A stretch of 64,000 bases of DNA from Neobacillus sp. DY30 (GCF_030123065.1 NZ_CP126093.1:1492001-1556000); one strand, 5' to 3'. Positions 44,579 through 53,871 are shown, numbered from the stretch's first letter. The notes: generated by a model not told the origin, from the letters alone. Numbers and translations: made by a program.

Positions 44579-44851
44579 ATGCTGCAGCAGGAATTGGAGT
44601 TTCGTGGAATAAAACGAGAGCACCTTGGAATGTATTTTGAAGAGTTAGGCGGTAAACAGATTACAGAACAATTCCCTTACATATATAAATCTGACTATTG
44701 GTATGGAGAAATACTAAGGGAAGAGGAGCTTTCAATCACTTCTACATTTAAAGTAAATAGTGTCCATATCAGGTTTCATGCCAAAGATGACATGACCCTG
44801 AAAGAGCTGATCAAAAACTATCGTGTGAAAACAAGAAGGATAGGCGGGTAA
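44579..44851 (+). CDS. Small partner protein of the MoaD-like carrier
   Basis: A 90-residue protein starting MLQQELEFRGIKREHLGMYFEELGG in two parts. It lies directly after the MoaD-like gene and GGGGGT in the end of that gene acts as its ribosome-binding site. It resembles the C-terminal domain found fused to MoaD-like proteins in Thermus (DUF1952 type), but I cannot confirm this by eye. It also ends in Gly-Gly (TRRIGG), which may be chance or may make it a second modifiable tail. Confidence 0.6.
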   Translation: MLQQELEFRGIKREHLGMYFEELGGKQITEQFPYIYKSDYWYGEILREEELSITSTFKVNSVHIRFHAKDDMTLKELIKNYRVKTRRIGG

Positions 44852-44853
44852 AC

Positions 44854-44887
44854 AAAAGGCTTCTGCAAAATATGCAGAAGCCTTTAA
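44854..44887. terminator. Bidirectional terminator
   Basis: Arms AAAGGCTTCTGCA and TGCAGAAGCCTTT, perfect over 13 bases, loop of about 5; it separates the MoaD operon from the converging aor gene. Confidence 0.88.
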
Positions 44888-44893
44888 TTTTTA

Positions 44894-46723
44894 TTATACT
44901 AATTGATTTTCTGAACCAATAATTCCTAACTCGCGAAGCTTTGCTTCAGTAACCTTTCCAGCCTCCCAGCCACGGACCTGGTAGTACTCTTTAAGCATGA
45001 TATCCATACGGCTGACCTCACCTGCACTATTACCAGAGGCAGGCTCTTCTGTGAATCGTTTAGGCAGATAGTCATCTTCCTCTTTATCAAATCCAGCTAG
45101 GTTATTATAATAACGCTCTAGATTATAAATTCTTTCCCCAGCCTTCATTACGTCATCCGCTGTCATCGGAATACCCGTCATTGCACTATATTGTTCTGCA
45201 TAATGCTCCGCATTTTCTGAGAAGGATGAGAACTTACAAATATTCATAGAATCAGAGAACGCAAGCATATCTTGGAATATTTTTAATAACTCACCTTTTC
45301 CTTCAGGCTTAAGGCGATCTGTTGGTTCTGGAATACCAGCAATTTCACTTGCAACCGTATACCCGCGTAAATGACAGGCTCCTCGGTTACTAGTTGCATA
45401 ACCGAGACCAATCCCTTGAATACCACGTGGATCATACGCTGGTATAGACTGACCCTTTACAGACATAGAAAGTTCAGATGCACCCCAAGAAGCAGCTGCT
45501 TTTGCAGGACCTTCAGCAAGGAGGCCTCCAAAGCCTTCACGGTATGCAATTTTCTTCGTTAAGTCTATCATAGTGTCTGCATCGCCCCAGATAAGCTCTT
45601 CTGTAATCAAACCCTTTTCATAGGCTTCCATTGTAACAGAGAAGCAGTGACCTAGTTCAATGGTATCTAAACCATACTCATTACAGCGGTCAATTAAATA
45701 TGAAATGGCCTCGGCATCACTCAATAAGCAGTTCGAGCCAAGTGACCAAGCAGATTCAAACTCAATACTTTCAACTCTAGTTTTATATTTTCCATCTTTT
45801 ACTTCAACTTCGATTTTGCAGCCTACAGGACATGCGTGGCAAGTATTATTTTTAACGAGTAAATGTTCGTTGACATATTCACCACTGTGCTTTTCCGCTT
45901 CATCCCAATGAGTGAACTGAGAGTTCTTTGTTGGAAGCGCCCCAACCTCATTGATAATGTTGGTTAATACGTTTGTACCGTAAACGGAAAGACCACCTTT
46001 ATTTGGTGCCGTTAATCCGCCGTCAAGAATAGCCTTTACAGCCTTTTTGTTTGCCTCTTTATATTCAGTTTCTAACTTAGGCTGCGGCATATTCCCTTTT
46101 TGAGGTGCTTTAATTACAACCGCTTTCAATTTTTTGTAGCCTGCAACCGCGGCAGTTCCGCCACGTCCAGCTGCGCGATCATGCTCGTTGATAAAGGATG
46201 CAAACCTAACTGTGTTTTCCCCTGCTTGACCAATGGTCATGACACTAAGATCTTGTTCGCCATATCTTGCCTGCAGCGTTTTAACTGTTTCTCTTGTTCC
46301 TTTTCCCCAAAGTTCTGAAGCATCACGCAGTTCAGCTTTTCCGTCCTCAATATAAAGATAAACTGGTTTGTCACTTTTCCCTGTTAGGATGATGTTATCG
46401 ACACCTGCCCATTTTAAGCGAGCAGCAGTCCATCCACCCATATGTGAGTCTGTAACCGTTCCTGTTAACGGAGATTTTGTTACAACACAAAGACGTCCAC
46501 TCATAGAAGAACGTGAGCCAGTTACAGGGCCTGTCATGATGCAAAGAATGTTCTCAGGAGATAATGGCTCTACTTCAGGACCGTTATCTAGTACATATTT
46601 TACGCCTAGACCGCGGCCGCCAATGTACTTTTTTGCATCCTCTTCGTTAATAGATCTGTAATTGACTGCACCTGCTGTTAAATCAACCAACACTTCTTTG
46701 TTCAAAAAACCACCTAAATTCAA
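44894..46723 (-). CDS. Aldehyde ferredoxin oxidoreductase (tungsten/molybdenum bis-pterin)
   Basis: A 609-residue AOR-family enzyme that oxidises aldehydes to acids, or runs the reverse, with ferredoxin as electron partner. The N-terminal domain with GGRGLGVKYVLDNG and MTGPVTGSRSSMSGR forms the cofactor base; CHACPVGC at about 293-300 with a distant Cys (MNICKF) holds the 4Fe-4S cluster; DPRGIQGIGLGYATSNRG is the second pterin-binding loop. Such enzymes usually use tungsten. It lies between MoaD-like and MoeB-like genes. Confidence 0.93.
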   Translation of the reverse strand: MNLGGFLNKEVLVDLTAGAVNYRSINEEDAKKYIGGRGLGVKYVLDNGPEVEPLSPENILCIMTGPVTGSRSSMSGRLCVVTKSPLTGTVTDSHMGGWTAARLKWAGVDNIILTGKSDKPVYLYIEDGKAELRDASELWGKGTRETVKTLQARYGEQDLSVMTIGQAGENTVRFASFINEHDRAAGRGGTAAVAGYKKLKAVVIKAPQKGNMPQPKLETEYKEANKKAVKAILDGGLTAPNKGGLSVYGTNVLTNIINEVGALPTKNSQFTHWDEAEKHSGEYVNEHLLVKNNTCHACPVGCKIEVEVKDGKYKTRVESIEFESAWSLGSNCLLSDAEAISYLIDRCNEYGLDTIELGHCFSVTMEAYEKGLITEELIWGDADTMIDLTKKIAYREGFGGLLAEGPAKAAASWGASELSMSVKGQSIPAYDPRGIQGIGLGYATSNRGACHLRGYTVASEIAGIPEPTDRLKPEGKGELLKIFQDMLAFSDSMNICKFSSFSENAEHYAEQYSAMTGIPMTADDVMKAGERIYNLERYYNNLAGFDKEEDDYLPKRFTEEPASGNSAGEVSRMDIMLKEYYQVRGWEAGKVTEAKLRELGIIGSENQLV

Positions 46724-46942
46724 AGTTTCTCCCTCTCTTTCATTAATAAATTAAAGATAATCTCCCATTTATATTGAAAATATTAATAGGATATTACTCT
46801 CAAAATTAGTAAATAAACCTAATTACTATTATACAATTATTTTTATATATTTAATATTTAAACTTTTCTAAAACTCATTTAAAATATATGTAGATTACCT
46901 ATCTCATGTCAATGTACTACTAATCTAGAAAAGAGGATCATT

Positions 46943-47971
46943 ATGAACGATTTAGGGCGCTATTCAAGACAAATTCTTTTTTCAGGGATAGGAGAAAATG
47001 GGCAGTTGAAATTGCTGAAAAGCAAGGTCGCTATTGTCGGCGTTGGCGCACTCGGAACGGTATGTGCCAATCATTTGGTCCGATCAGGGGTTGGATACAT
47101 TAGGTTAATTGATAGAGATGTAGTTGACCTCTCCAATCTACAGCGTCAAACACTTTTTAATGAACAAGATGTTTCCCTAAATCTTCCCAAAGCAGTTGCT
47201 GCTAAAAACAGACTGAACTCGATTAACTCAACTGTTAAAATTGATGCTGCTGTTACGGATTTAAATCTTGATAATGCTGAGGAATTATTAGCAGGCTTTG
47301 ATGTCATTATTGATGGCACTGATAATTTTATGACGAGATACTTAATCAATGATGTTAGTATTAAGTATGGAATTCCTTGGGTTCATGGGGCTGCAGTAAG
47401 CTCACGAGGCATGTTTACAGTAATAAAACCTGGAATAACACCGTGTTATCGCTGTCTATTTCCACACGTACCGGCTGGCAGGGGAGAAACCTGTGATACT
47501 ATTGGTGTATTGTCGCCGATTACAGATATTATAGGTTCCTTTCAAGCAATGGAAGCAATTAAATTACTGTTAGGACACGTAACAAGTACGAATCTTGAGC
47601 AAATAGATATTTGGGATACTTCCTTTTTTTCAATGGATACAAAGGAGGGGAAAAATCCACAATGTCCTGCATGTGTAAAATTTCAGTTTGACTTTCTCGA
47701 TCGTTTGTCTACCGTTCAGGAAACCTATAGTACTCTATGCGGACGAGATACCGTGCAGATATATTTTCGAGAGAAACGTGAACGAAATTTACAAAGGCTT
47801 AGTGAACGCCTGAAACAGAACGGAAAAGTCACCGGGAACCAATATTTGCTTCGGTTTGCACCTGATAATGAAATATCCATAGTTGTGTTCAAGGATGGCC
47901 GTGTTCTAGTCCATGGTACAGATGATATTATAAAAGCAAAATCCCTTTTTTCAAAATATATAGGCAACTAA
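46943..47971 (+). CDS. MoeB/ThiF family adenylyltransferase
   Basis: A 342-residue E1-like enzyme. The ATP-binding GVGALG is near residue 35, the Arg-containing DLSNLQRQTLF at about 65, and two CxxC zinc pairs at CYRC and CPAC. It activates the C-terminal glycine of a MoaD/ThiS-like partner, here probably the protein at 44305. A C-terminal part of about 90 residues (from about 250) is extra to the E1 core. It is divergent from aor across an AT-rich gap of about 220 bases in which I could not identify a consensus Fnr box. Confidence 0.88.
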   Translation: MNDLGRYSRQILFSGIGENGQLKLLKSKVAIVGVGALGTVCANHLVRSGVGYIRLIDRDVVDLSNLQRQTLFNEQDVSLNLPKAVAAKNRLNSINSTVKIDAAVTDLNLDNAEELLAGFDVIIDGTDNFMTRYLINDVSIKYGIPWVHGAAVSSRGMFTVIKPGITPCYRCLFPHVPAGRGETCDTIGVLSPITDIIGSFQAMEAIKLLLGHVTSTNLEQIDIWDTSFFSMDTKEGKNPQCPACVKFQFDFLDRLSTVQETYSTLCGRDTVQIYFREKRERNLQRLSERLKQNGKVTGNQYLLRFAPDNEISIVVFKDGRVLVHGTDDIIKAKSLFSKYIGN

Positions 47972-47974
47972 AAG

Positions 47975-48013
47975 AGGTGTGGTTTTCTTATATAAGAAAA
48001 TACACACCTTTTG
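47975..48013. terminator. Bidirectional terminator
   Basis: AGGTGTG and CACACCT plus an inner TTCTTATATAAGAA palindrome, with A/T runs outside; between the converging MoeB-like gene and yisN. Confidence 0.75.
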
Positions 48014-48016
48014 TTC

Positions 48017-48580
48017 TTAAGATATCATCTTTTCTATAACCAATCGTTTCCCTGTATTTAGGGTGAATTCAAAACGGTCATTGACCTTTTCAAAATAGCA
48101 AAAATGATGCTGCACATTACAAATCTGCTCCTGGTTATCGAAGACAATAAAATTCACTCCATCTTTTCGGTTATCATCGGAAAGGAATGATAAGTGATTA
48201 TAGCAATAGATACAATCATAAATAGAAAAGTCCAGCGAATTTAATGTCGTGACAAATTGAAAAAAGGCATCATCATTCATTCCTTCTAAAAGTCTTTCTA
48301 ATGAGTAAATTAAATGTTTTCTGATTCTAACCTTGTCATGATCACGAAGCATTATAACCTCATTTCCACTGCGTATCTTACCAGATTCGAGTAAGATCCC
48401 TTTTCTCCAGCGATTTACACGAAATATTTCAATCTCCTGCTGAAGGAAGTCATCGAGCATCGCCGCTTCTTCCGTTTCTTCATCAAAAAAAATCCATTGA
48501 TCACTTATTTGTTCAACTGCTCCTTCGTTATAGGCCCTCAGTTGAAAATCTAATAGTTTGATTCTTTGTTGTCGATTCAT
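48017..48580 (-). CDS. yisN: YisN-type DUF2777 protein
   Basis: A 187-residue soluble protein of unknown function; QQRIKLLDFQLRAYNEGAVEQ at the start (two parts) and the place directly upstream of asnO agree with YisN of B. subtilis (DUF2777). It is divergent from asnO. No catalytic motif or membrane segment is seen. Confidence 0.72.
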   Translation of the reverse strand: MNRQQRIKLLDFQLRAYNEGAVEQISDQWIFFDEETEEAAMLDDFLQQEIEIFRVNRWRKGILLESGKIRSGNEVIMLRDHDKVRIRKHLIYSLERLLEGMNDDAFFQFVTTLNSLDFSIYDCIYCYNHLSFLSDDNRKDGVNFIVFDNQEQICNVQHHFCYFEKVNDRFEFTLNTGKRLVIEKMIS

Positions 48581-48745
48581 GTTTAACCTCCGTGCCTAAT
48601 GCTTTCTTTTTCTTTGTAGACATCTTTGTGAGATTTTATAACTTGTTTATCTTTTAAAATGGACAATTTACCAAATAAATTGGGCTGAATAGAATAAAAG
48701 CATGTAATGATATCCAGTGTTAGTTACTGGAGAGAGGAGAGTTTT

Positions 48746-50596
48746 ATGTGCGGAGTTTCAGGATGGGTTGATTTTACTAAAGACTTAAGAAATGAAAAAG
48801 ATACAATTGAAAAGATGACAAGAACTCTTGCTAAAAGAGGACCAGATGAAACGAACCTCTGGGTTCAAACACATGCCGGATTTGGTCATAAGCGCCTGAT
48901 TGTTGTAGATCCAGAAGGCGGCAGACAGCCAATGTCAAAACAAAAGGAAGGTAAAGAGTACACCATTTGTTACAATGGTGAACTGTATAATACCGAAGAT
49001 ATCCGCAAAATTCTCCTTACTAAAGGATATTCTTTTAGAGGTCATTCTGATACAGAAGTTCTGTTAACTGCCTATATAGAATGGGCGGAAGAGTGCGTAA
49101 ATTATCTAAACGGGATATATGCCTTTGCCATTTGGGATCAAGAGAGAGAACAATTGTTTATTGGCCGCGATCGTTTGGGAGTTAAACCCTTGTTTTATAC
49201 GGAATTAGGTAACGGAATTGTATTTGCTTCGGAAATCAAGGCTATACTTGCAAACCCTGGAATGAAAACAGAACTCGAATATGAAGGACTTGCAGAAATT
49301 TTCGGTTTAGGACCTTCGAGAACTCCTGGTTCTGGTATTTTTAAGGGGATTAACGAGTTAAGGCCGGCACACGCCATGACTTTTTCAAAAAATGGCTTAA
49401 AGATTTGGCGCTATTGGAATGTTAAGAGCGATGTGCATAAGGACAGTGTGGAAGAAACAGCTGAAAAGGTACGCTATTTGGTAACAGATGCTGTTACAAG
49501 ACAGCTTGTATCAGATGTGCCGCTTTCAACCTTCTTATCAGGAGGACTTGATTCCAGTATTATTACTGCGATTGCTGCTCAAGGATTTAAAGACCAAGGT
49601 AAAGGTCAGCTTCATACCTATTCTATCGACTATGAAGGTAACGACCAATTTTTCAAAGCAAATGAATTCCAGCCGAATGCGGATGAGAAATGGATTAACA
49701 TTGTAACTAATGAGTTTAATACAAAGCACCATTTCAAAACCATTTCTCAACAGCAATTAGTGAAGGACTTAACAGAAGCGGTTCATGTACGCGATTTTCC
49801 TGGTATGGCTGACATAGATTCTTCCTTACTTTGGTTTTGTAAGGAAATAAAACAAGATTTTGTTGTGAGTCTTTCTGGAGAGTGTGCCGATGAGATTTTT
49901 GGAGGCTATCCATGGTTTCATCGTAAAGAAGATCTCGAGAGACCTAGTTTCCCATGGATGCGTTCGGTAAACGAAAGAAATAACTTGTTAAGAGCAGATT
50001 GGCAGCAAAAATTGAACTTAGGGAATTATGTGATTGAGAAGTATAATCAAGCGATTCAGGAAACACCTAGATTGGATGGAGAAAGCCCAAAAGAAGCAAA
50101 ACGCAGAGAGCTTTTCTATATTAATATGACACACTTTATGACAACACTTCTTGATCGAAAAGATCGAATGAGTATGGGAGCGAGCCTTGAGGTCCGCGTG
50201 CCATTTGCGGACCACCGTCTTGTTGAATACGTCTGGAATATCCCATGGGAAATAAAAATGGTTCATGGCAGAGAAAAGGGGATTTTAAGAAAAGCGTTTG
50301 AAGGAATTCTTCCAGAGGAAGTACTTTATCGAAAGAAAAGTCCCTATCCAAAAACCCATAATCCAGAATATACGTTAGCAGTTCAACAACAATTAAGGGA
50401 GATATTAACTGATAAGTCATCGGTCCTATACGAACTATTTAATCGAGATTTACTCAATCAACTCGTTGAATCTGGAGGTAATTCATTCAAAGAGCCTTGG
50501 TTTGGTCAGTTGATGTCTGGCCCGCAGCTATTAGCTTACTTTATTCAGTTAGATATTTGGTTTAAAGATTACAATATTAATATAGTAAATGGATAA
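48746..50596 (+). CDS. asnO: Asparagine synthetase (glutamine-hydrolysing) AsnO
   Basis: A 616-residue class II glutamine amidotransferase/asparagine synthetase. Processing exposes Cys2 (MCGVSGWVD), the glutaminase nucleophile; the synthetase domain has the PP-loop LSTFLSGGLDSSI at about 250-262 and GECADEIFGGYPWF. Of the three B. subtilis paralogues AsnO is the sporulation-linked one, and the yisL-yisN-asnO order supports that name. The ATG at 48746 is required for Cys2; GGAGAGAGGAGAG is upstream. Confidence 0.93.
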   Translation: MCGVSGWVDFTKDLRNEKDTIEKMTRTLAKRGPDETNLWVQTHAGFGHKRLIVVDPEGGRQPMSKQKEGKEYTICYNGELYNTEDIRKILLTKGYSFRGHSDTEVLLTAYIEWAEECVNYLNGIYAFAIWDQEREQLFIGRDRLGVKPLFYTELGNGIVFASEIKAILANPGMKTELEYEGLAEIFGLGPSRTPGSGIFKGINELRPAHAMTFSKNGLKIWRYWNVKSDVHKDSVEETAEKVRYLVTDAVTRQLVSDVPLSTFLSGGLDSSIITAIAAQGFKDQGKGQLHTYSIDYEGNDQFFKANEFQPNADEKWINIVTNEFNTKHHFKTISQQQLVKDLTEAVHVRDFPGMADIDSSLLWFCKEIKQDFVVSLSGECADEIFGGYPWFHRKEDLERPSFPWMRSVNERNNLLRADWQQKLNLGNYVIEKYNQAIQETPRLDGESPKEAKRRELFYINMTHFMTTLLDRKDRMSMGASLEVRVPFADHRLVEYVWNIPWEIKMVHGREKGILRKAFEGILPEEVLYRKKSPYPKTHNPEYTLAVQQQLREILTDKSSVLYELFNRDLLNQLVESGGNSFKEPWFGQLMSGPQLLAYFIQLDIWFKDYNINIVNG

Positions 50597-50658
50597 ACGT
50601 TTTTAGTTGGATTCACATCTTTATTAGATTAAAATGAGTGTATGGAAGGGGATTGAAC

Positions 50659-52167
50659 ATGAAAAAGACCTTAATTACACTTATTTTAATCTGTTTTTTT
50701 GTTATAACAACACTGCCAGTACATGCAGAAATAAAGAAAGAAGATCGGCAATGGCAGGATGAAACCATTTATTCTATCATGGTTGATCGTTTCTTTAATG
50801 CGAATACAAACAATGACAAGGACGTTAATACCCTTGATCCGTTAGCCTATAATGGCGGTGATTTTCAGGGAGTCATCGATAAATTGGATTATCTGAAAGA
50901 AATGGGCTTTACTACAATCCGACTGACATCGATATTCGACAATACTGCGGGTGGATACCATGGCTATTGGGTAAATGACTTTTATAAACCAGACGAACAT
51001 TTTGGCTCAATGAAGACGTTTAAAAAACTTGTACAGGAAGCACATAAACGAGATATGAAGGTTGTAATTGACTTTGTAACCAATAATGTCTCTGCAGAAC
51101 ACCCATGGTTGATGGATTCCACAAAGAAAAATTGGTTTCATGAGAAGCATGAAATCAGCAGCATGAAAGACCAGGATGAAATGGAAAATGGCTGGGTGAA
51201 CAATTTGCCTGATCTTAATCAGGACAACCCTGAGGTAAGAGATTACTTACTGGAGGCTGCTAAGTGGTGGATTAACAATACTGATATAGACGGTTATAGC
51301 CTCCCAGAGGTAAATCATGTACCTGTGTCTTTTTGGAGTGATTTTTCCAAAGAAGTAAAAAGCGAAAAGGAAAATTTTTTTCTGTTAGGGATAACCTCCC
51401 CAAACAGTACAGAAGACTTTAAAAAATATGAAAATGCTGGAATTGACAGTCTTACTGATTATCAGCTTAGTAAAGAATTAAGAAATGTCTTCGCAGCTAC
51501 TAATCAATCTTTTAGCCTTTTAAAGGAAAGTAAGGTTCAAACGCCAGAATTAAAGCCGCAATTTTTCGATAATGAAAGTACATCTAGGTTTACACAAGAT
51601 ATTGTTACAAATAAACATTTTCCAGGGGCACGATGGAAAACCGCACTAACTTATATTTATTCAACTCCGGGTATACCAGTTGTTTTTTATGGTAGTGAAA
51701 TTGCATTAAATGGCGGAGAGGTTCCAGATAATCACCAGCCGATGAATTTTCGAGCAGAAAAGGAGCTTATTGATTTTATTACAAAGCTTGGTGAATTAAG
51801 AAATCAGCTTCCATCATTGACCCGAGGAAGTATGGAAATGCTGTACGAAAAAAATGGGATGGCCATTTACAAACGAGTCTACCAAAATGAAACAGCGATT
51901 ATCGCCATTAATAATACAAGTGAGTCTCAATACATTACCTTGAACAATGAACATATTGAAGCTGATAAAGAATTACGAGGATTACTAAACGGTGATCTAG
52001 TTCGGAGCAATGATAATCAATATGACCTTATCATTGACCGTGATGAGTCAGAAATATATGTATTAACAGAAAAAAGCGGCATCAATCTGCCTTTAGTAGG
52101 ATCATTAGTCGTTGTGTACATCTTGTTCATGATTTTCATCTTAAAGATTAGGAAAAGAAATAAGTAA
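50659..52167 (+). CDS. Membrane-anchored alpha-amylase homologue, catalytically dead (GH13 pseudoenzyme)
   Basis: A 502-residue GH13-type protein with a signal peptide (about 1-25, cleaved near HAEIKK) and a C-terminal membrane segment (about 478-497) followed by KIRKRNK, so it should be held outside the membrane. The barrel fold is clear (ETIYSIMVDRFFN, GYHGYWVNDFY, STPGIPVVFYGSEIALNGG). The active site is not: region I reads DFVTNN (His expected at 143), region II GYSLPEVNH (Pro216 for the nucleophile Asp, Ser for Arg), region III LLGITSP (Ile245 for the acid/base Glu), region IV FFDNES (Ser307 for Asp). A binding or scaffold role is more likely than hydrolysis. GGAAGGGG precedes the ATG. 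Confidence 0.85.
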   Translation: MKKTLITLILICFFVITTLPVHAEIKKEDRQWQDETIYSIMVDRFFNANTNNDKDVNTLDPLAYNGGDFQGVIDKLDYLKEMGFTTIRLTSIFDNTAGGYHGYWVNDFYKPDEHFGSMKTFKKLVQEAHKRDMKVVIDFVTNNVSAEHPWLMDSTKKNWFHEKHEISSMKDQDEMENGWVNNLPDLNQDNPEVRDYLLEAAKWWINNTDIDGYSLPEVNHVPVSFWSDFSKEVKSEKENFFLLGITSPNSTEDFKKYENAGIDSLTDYQLSKELRNVFAATNQSFSLLKESKVQTPELKPQFFDNESTSRFTQDIVTNKHFPGARWKTALTYIYSTPGIPVVFYGSEIALNGGEVPDNHQPMNFRAEKELIDFITKLGELRNQLPSLTRGSMEMLYEKNGMAIYKRVYQNETAIIAINNTSESQYITLNNEHIEADKELRGLLNGDLVRSNDNQYDLIIDRDESEIYVLTEKSGINLPLVGSLVVVYILFMIFILKIRKRNK

Positions 52168-52175
52168 AAAGAACT

Positions 52176-52212
52176 AAGTGCGATACTGCCAAAAGAGTAT
52201 CGCACTTTCTTT
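52176..52212. terminator. Bidirectional terminator
   Basis: AAGTGCGATACT and AGTATCGCACTT, twelve perfect pairs, loop of eight, T-rich on the right and A-rich on the left. Confidence 0.85.
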
Positions 52213-52218
52213 ATAGTG

Positions 52219-53088
52219 CTATCCATTAACGATTTCTCCACCGTTGACATGGAGAATTTGACCGCTTACATAAGAAGAATCATCAGAAGCGAGGTATACG
52301 TAGCTTGGGCCAAGTTCAAATGGCTGACCCGCTCTGCCCATTGGTGTAGTGGAACCAAAGCTTGCCACTTGGTCTTCGTCGAAGGTAGACGGAATCAGAG
52401 GCGTCCAAATGGGACCTGGTGCGACGCCATTTACTCTTATACCTTGCGGTGCCAGCGATTTTGCCAGAGAACGTGTAAAGGTCACGATAGCACCTTTTGT
52501 AGCAGAGTAATCTAATAATTGCTCATTTCCTGCATAAGCAGTGACGGAAGCTGTATTGATAATGGTCGCACCTTGTTTCAGGTGAGGCAGGACCATTTTA
52601 GACATATAAAAATAGGAGAAAATATTGGTCCGAAACGTTTGTTCAAGCTGTCCTGAGGTAATATCTAACAGACTTTTCTGCGGGTGCTGCTCTGCCGCAT
52701 TGTTTACCAAAATATCAATTTTTCCAAATTGATCAATGGTTTTACTAACGGTATCCTTACAAAATTCCTCGTTGCCTGCATCACCGGAAAATAGCACACA
52801 TTTACGTCCTTCTGCTTCAACAAGTCCTTTTGTTTCTTCCGCATCTTGATGCTCATTCAAATAGATAATCGCGACATCCGCACCTTCTTTAGCAAAATAA
52901 ATGGCTACGGATTTACCAATACCGCTATCCCCGCCAGTAATAATCGCTGTTTTTCCAGCTAATTTCCCAGCACTTTTATAGTTTTGGTCAACAGAAACTG
53001 GACGGGGGTTCATTTCACTTTCAATGCCAGGCTGATGATTTTGATGCTGTGGCGGAAAAACCTTTTTTTGTTTTTGGTTATTGGACAT
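52219..53088 (-). CDS. Short-chain dehydrogenase/reductase
   Basis: A 289-residue SDR of the general stress type (YhxC/YhdF-like). After a hydrophilic N-terminal arm of about 45 residues (rich in Gln, His, Pro) come the NAD(P)-binding TGGDSGIG at about 51-58, NNAAEQ, the catalytic Ser of NTASVTAY and the YSATKGA tyrosine-lysine pair, and the C-terminal SSYVSGQILHVNGG. The substrate is unknown. GGAGGT lies before the ATG. Confidence 0.9.
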   Translation of the reverse strand: MSNNQKQKKVFPPQHQNHQPGIESEMNPRPVSVDQNYKSAGKLAGKTAIITGGDSGIGKSVAIYFAKEGADVAIIYLNEHQDAEETKGLVEAEGRKCVLFSGDAGNEEFCKDTVSKTIDQFGKIDILVNNAAEQHPQKSLLDITSGQLEQTFRTNIFSYFYMSKMVLPHLKQGATIINTASVTAYAGNEQLLDYSATKGAIVTFTRSLAKSLAPQGIRVNGVAPGPIWTPLIPSTFDEDQVASFGSTTPMGRAGQPFELGPSYVYLASDDSSYVSGQILHVNGGEIVNG

Positions 53089-53157
53089 TCATTTTACCTC
53101 CAAGTTTATTTACCATGTTAGTTTGAGGAAAATGAACAAAAATATTAGAAAATAAAA

Positions 53158-53185
53158 AAGGCGAAAGAAATTTTCCTTTCACCTA
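53158..53185 (-). terminator. Terminator of yajQ/yitK
   Basis: AGGTGAAAG and CTTTCGCCT (minus strand) pair with one mismatch, followed leftward by TTTTTTATTTTC. Confidence 0.65.
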
Positions 53186-53198
53186 GTTAATCTGCATT

Positions 53199-53690
53199 TT
53201 AGCGATAGTTAATAAATTGAACATCGACGGTAAGGTCTGCTTCACGTACCAACGCGATAATTTTTTGTAAATCATCACGGCTTTTGCCGCTGACTCTGAC
53301 CTGGTCATCCTGAACCTGGCTTTTCACCTTAAGTCCGCTATTCTTAATAATCGTGTTTATTTTCTTAGCATTATCTTTATCGATGCCTTGTACAAGCTTA
53401 GCTCGTTGGCGGACGGTTCCTCCAGAGGCTTTTTCCATTTTCCCATAATCGAGATTTTTAATAGGGACACCTCTTTTAATCAATCTACCCAGCAAAACGT
53501 CTTTTAGCTGATCCATCTTATATTCATCATCTGAAATTAAAACAAGCTCCTCTTTATCAAGTGAAACTTCACTTTTACTGCCTTTAAAATCATAACGTGT
53601 TTTTATTTCTTTCATTGTTGCTGTAATCGCATTTGTAACTTCAGTTAAATCCACCTTGGATACAATATCAAATGATTCATCTTTGGCCAT
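53199..53690 (-). CDS. yitK: YajQ family nucleotide-binding protein (YitK)
   Basis: A 163-residue protein of the YajQ family (two ferredoxin-like halves). It starts [16 protein letters not shown] after a few residues and has [12 protein letters not shown], the family hallmark. Some members, first shown in Xanthomonas, bind cyclic di-GMP; for Bacillus YitK the ligand is unproven. It is divergent from the yitL gene. TGGAGG precedes the ATG. Confidence 0.92.
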   Translation of the reverse strand: MAKDESFDIVSKVDLTEVTNAITATMKEIKTRYDFKGSKSEVSLDKEELVLISDDEYKMDQLKDVLLGRLIKRGVPIKNLDYGKMEKASGGTVRQRAKLVQGIDKDNAKKINTIIKNSGLKVKSQVQDDQVRVSGKSRDDLQKIIALVREADLTVDVQFINYR

Positions 53691-53796
53691 ATTAATAATA
53701 CCTCCAGTATATTTTAATTACGATATGTAGTATTCATTTTCTGCTAATGTTTCCCTTTATGGGTACATTATAGTAAAATATAGCAGTTCAATCAAG

Positions 53797-53838
53797 AAAA
53801 GCGGAAGCGACTGGCCCCTAGTCGCTGGAGCTGGACAA
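53797..53838. repeat. Interspersed Bacillaceae extragenic repeat
   Basis: AAAAGCGGAAGCGACT, a 7-base loop and AGTCGCTGGAGCTGGACA form a hairpin (AGCGACT/AGTCGCT). This is the reverse of the GTCCAGCTCCAGCG...CGCTTCCGCTTTT sequence scattered through many Bacillaceae genomes. One copy is seen here, just upstream of yitL. Confidence 0.6.
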
Positions 53839-53871
53839 TTATCGAAAAAAGTAAAGAAAAGGTGAGTTAGG

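Noticed and set aside
46724-46942. Fnr or other operator between aor and the MoeB-like gene
   Set aside because: The gap is very AT-rich but I could not find TGTGA-N6-TCACA or another clear inverted repeat.
48581-48745. T-box or other amino acid riboswitch upstream of asnO
   Set aside because: The leader is too short and has no T-box sequence or specifier stem.
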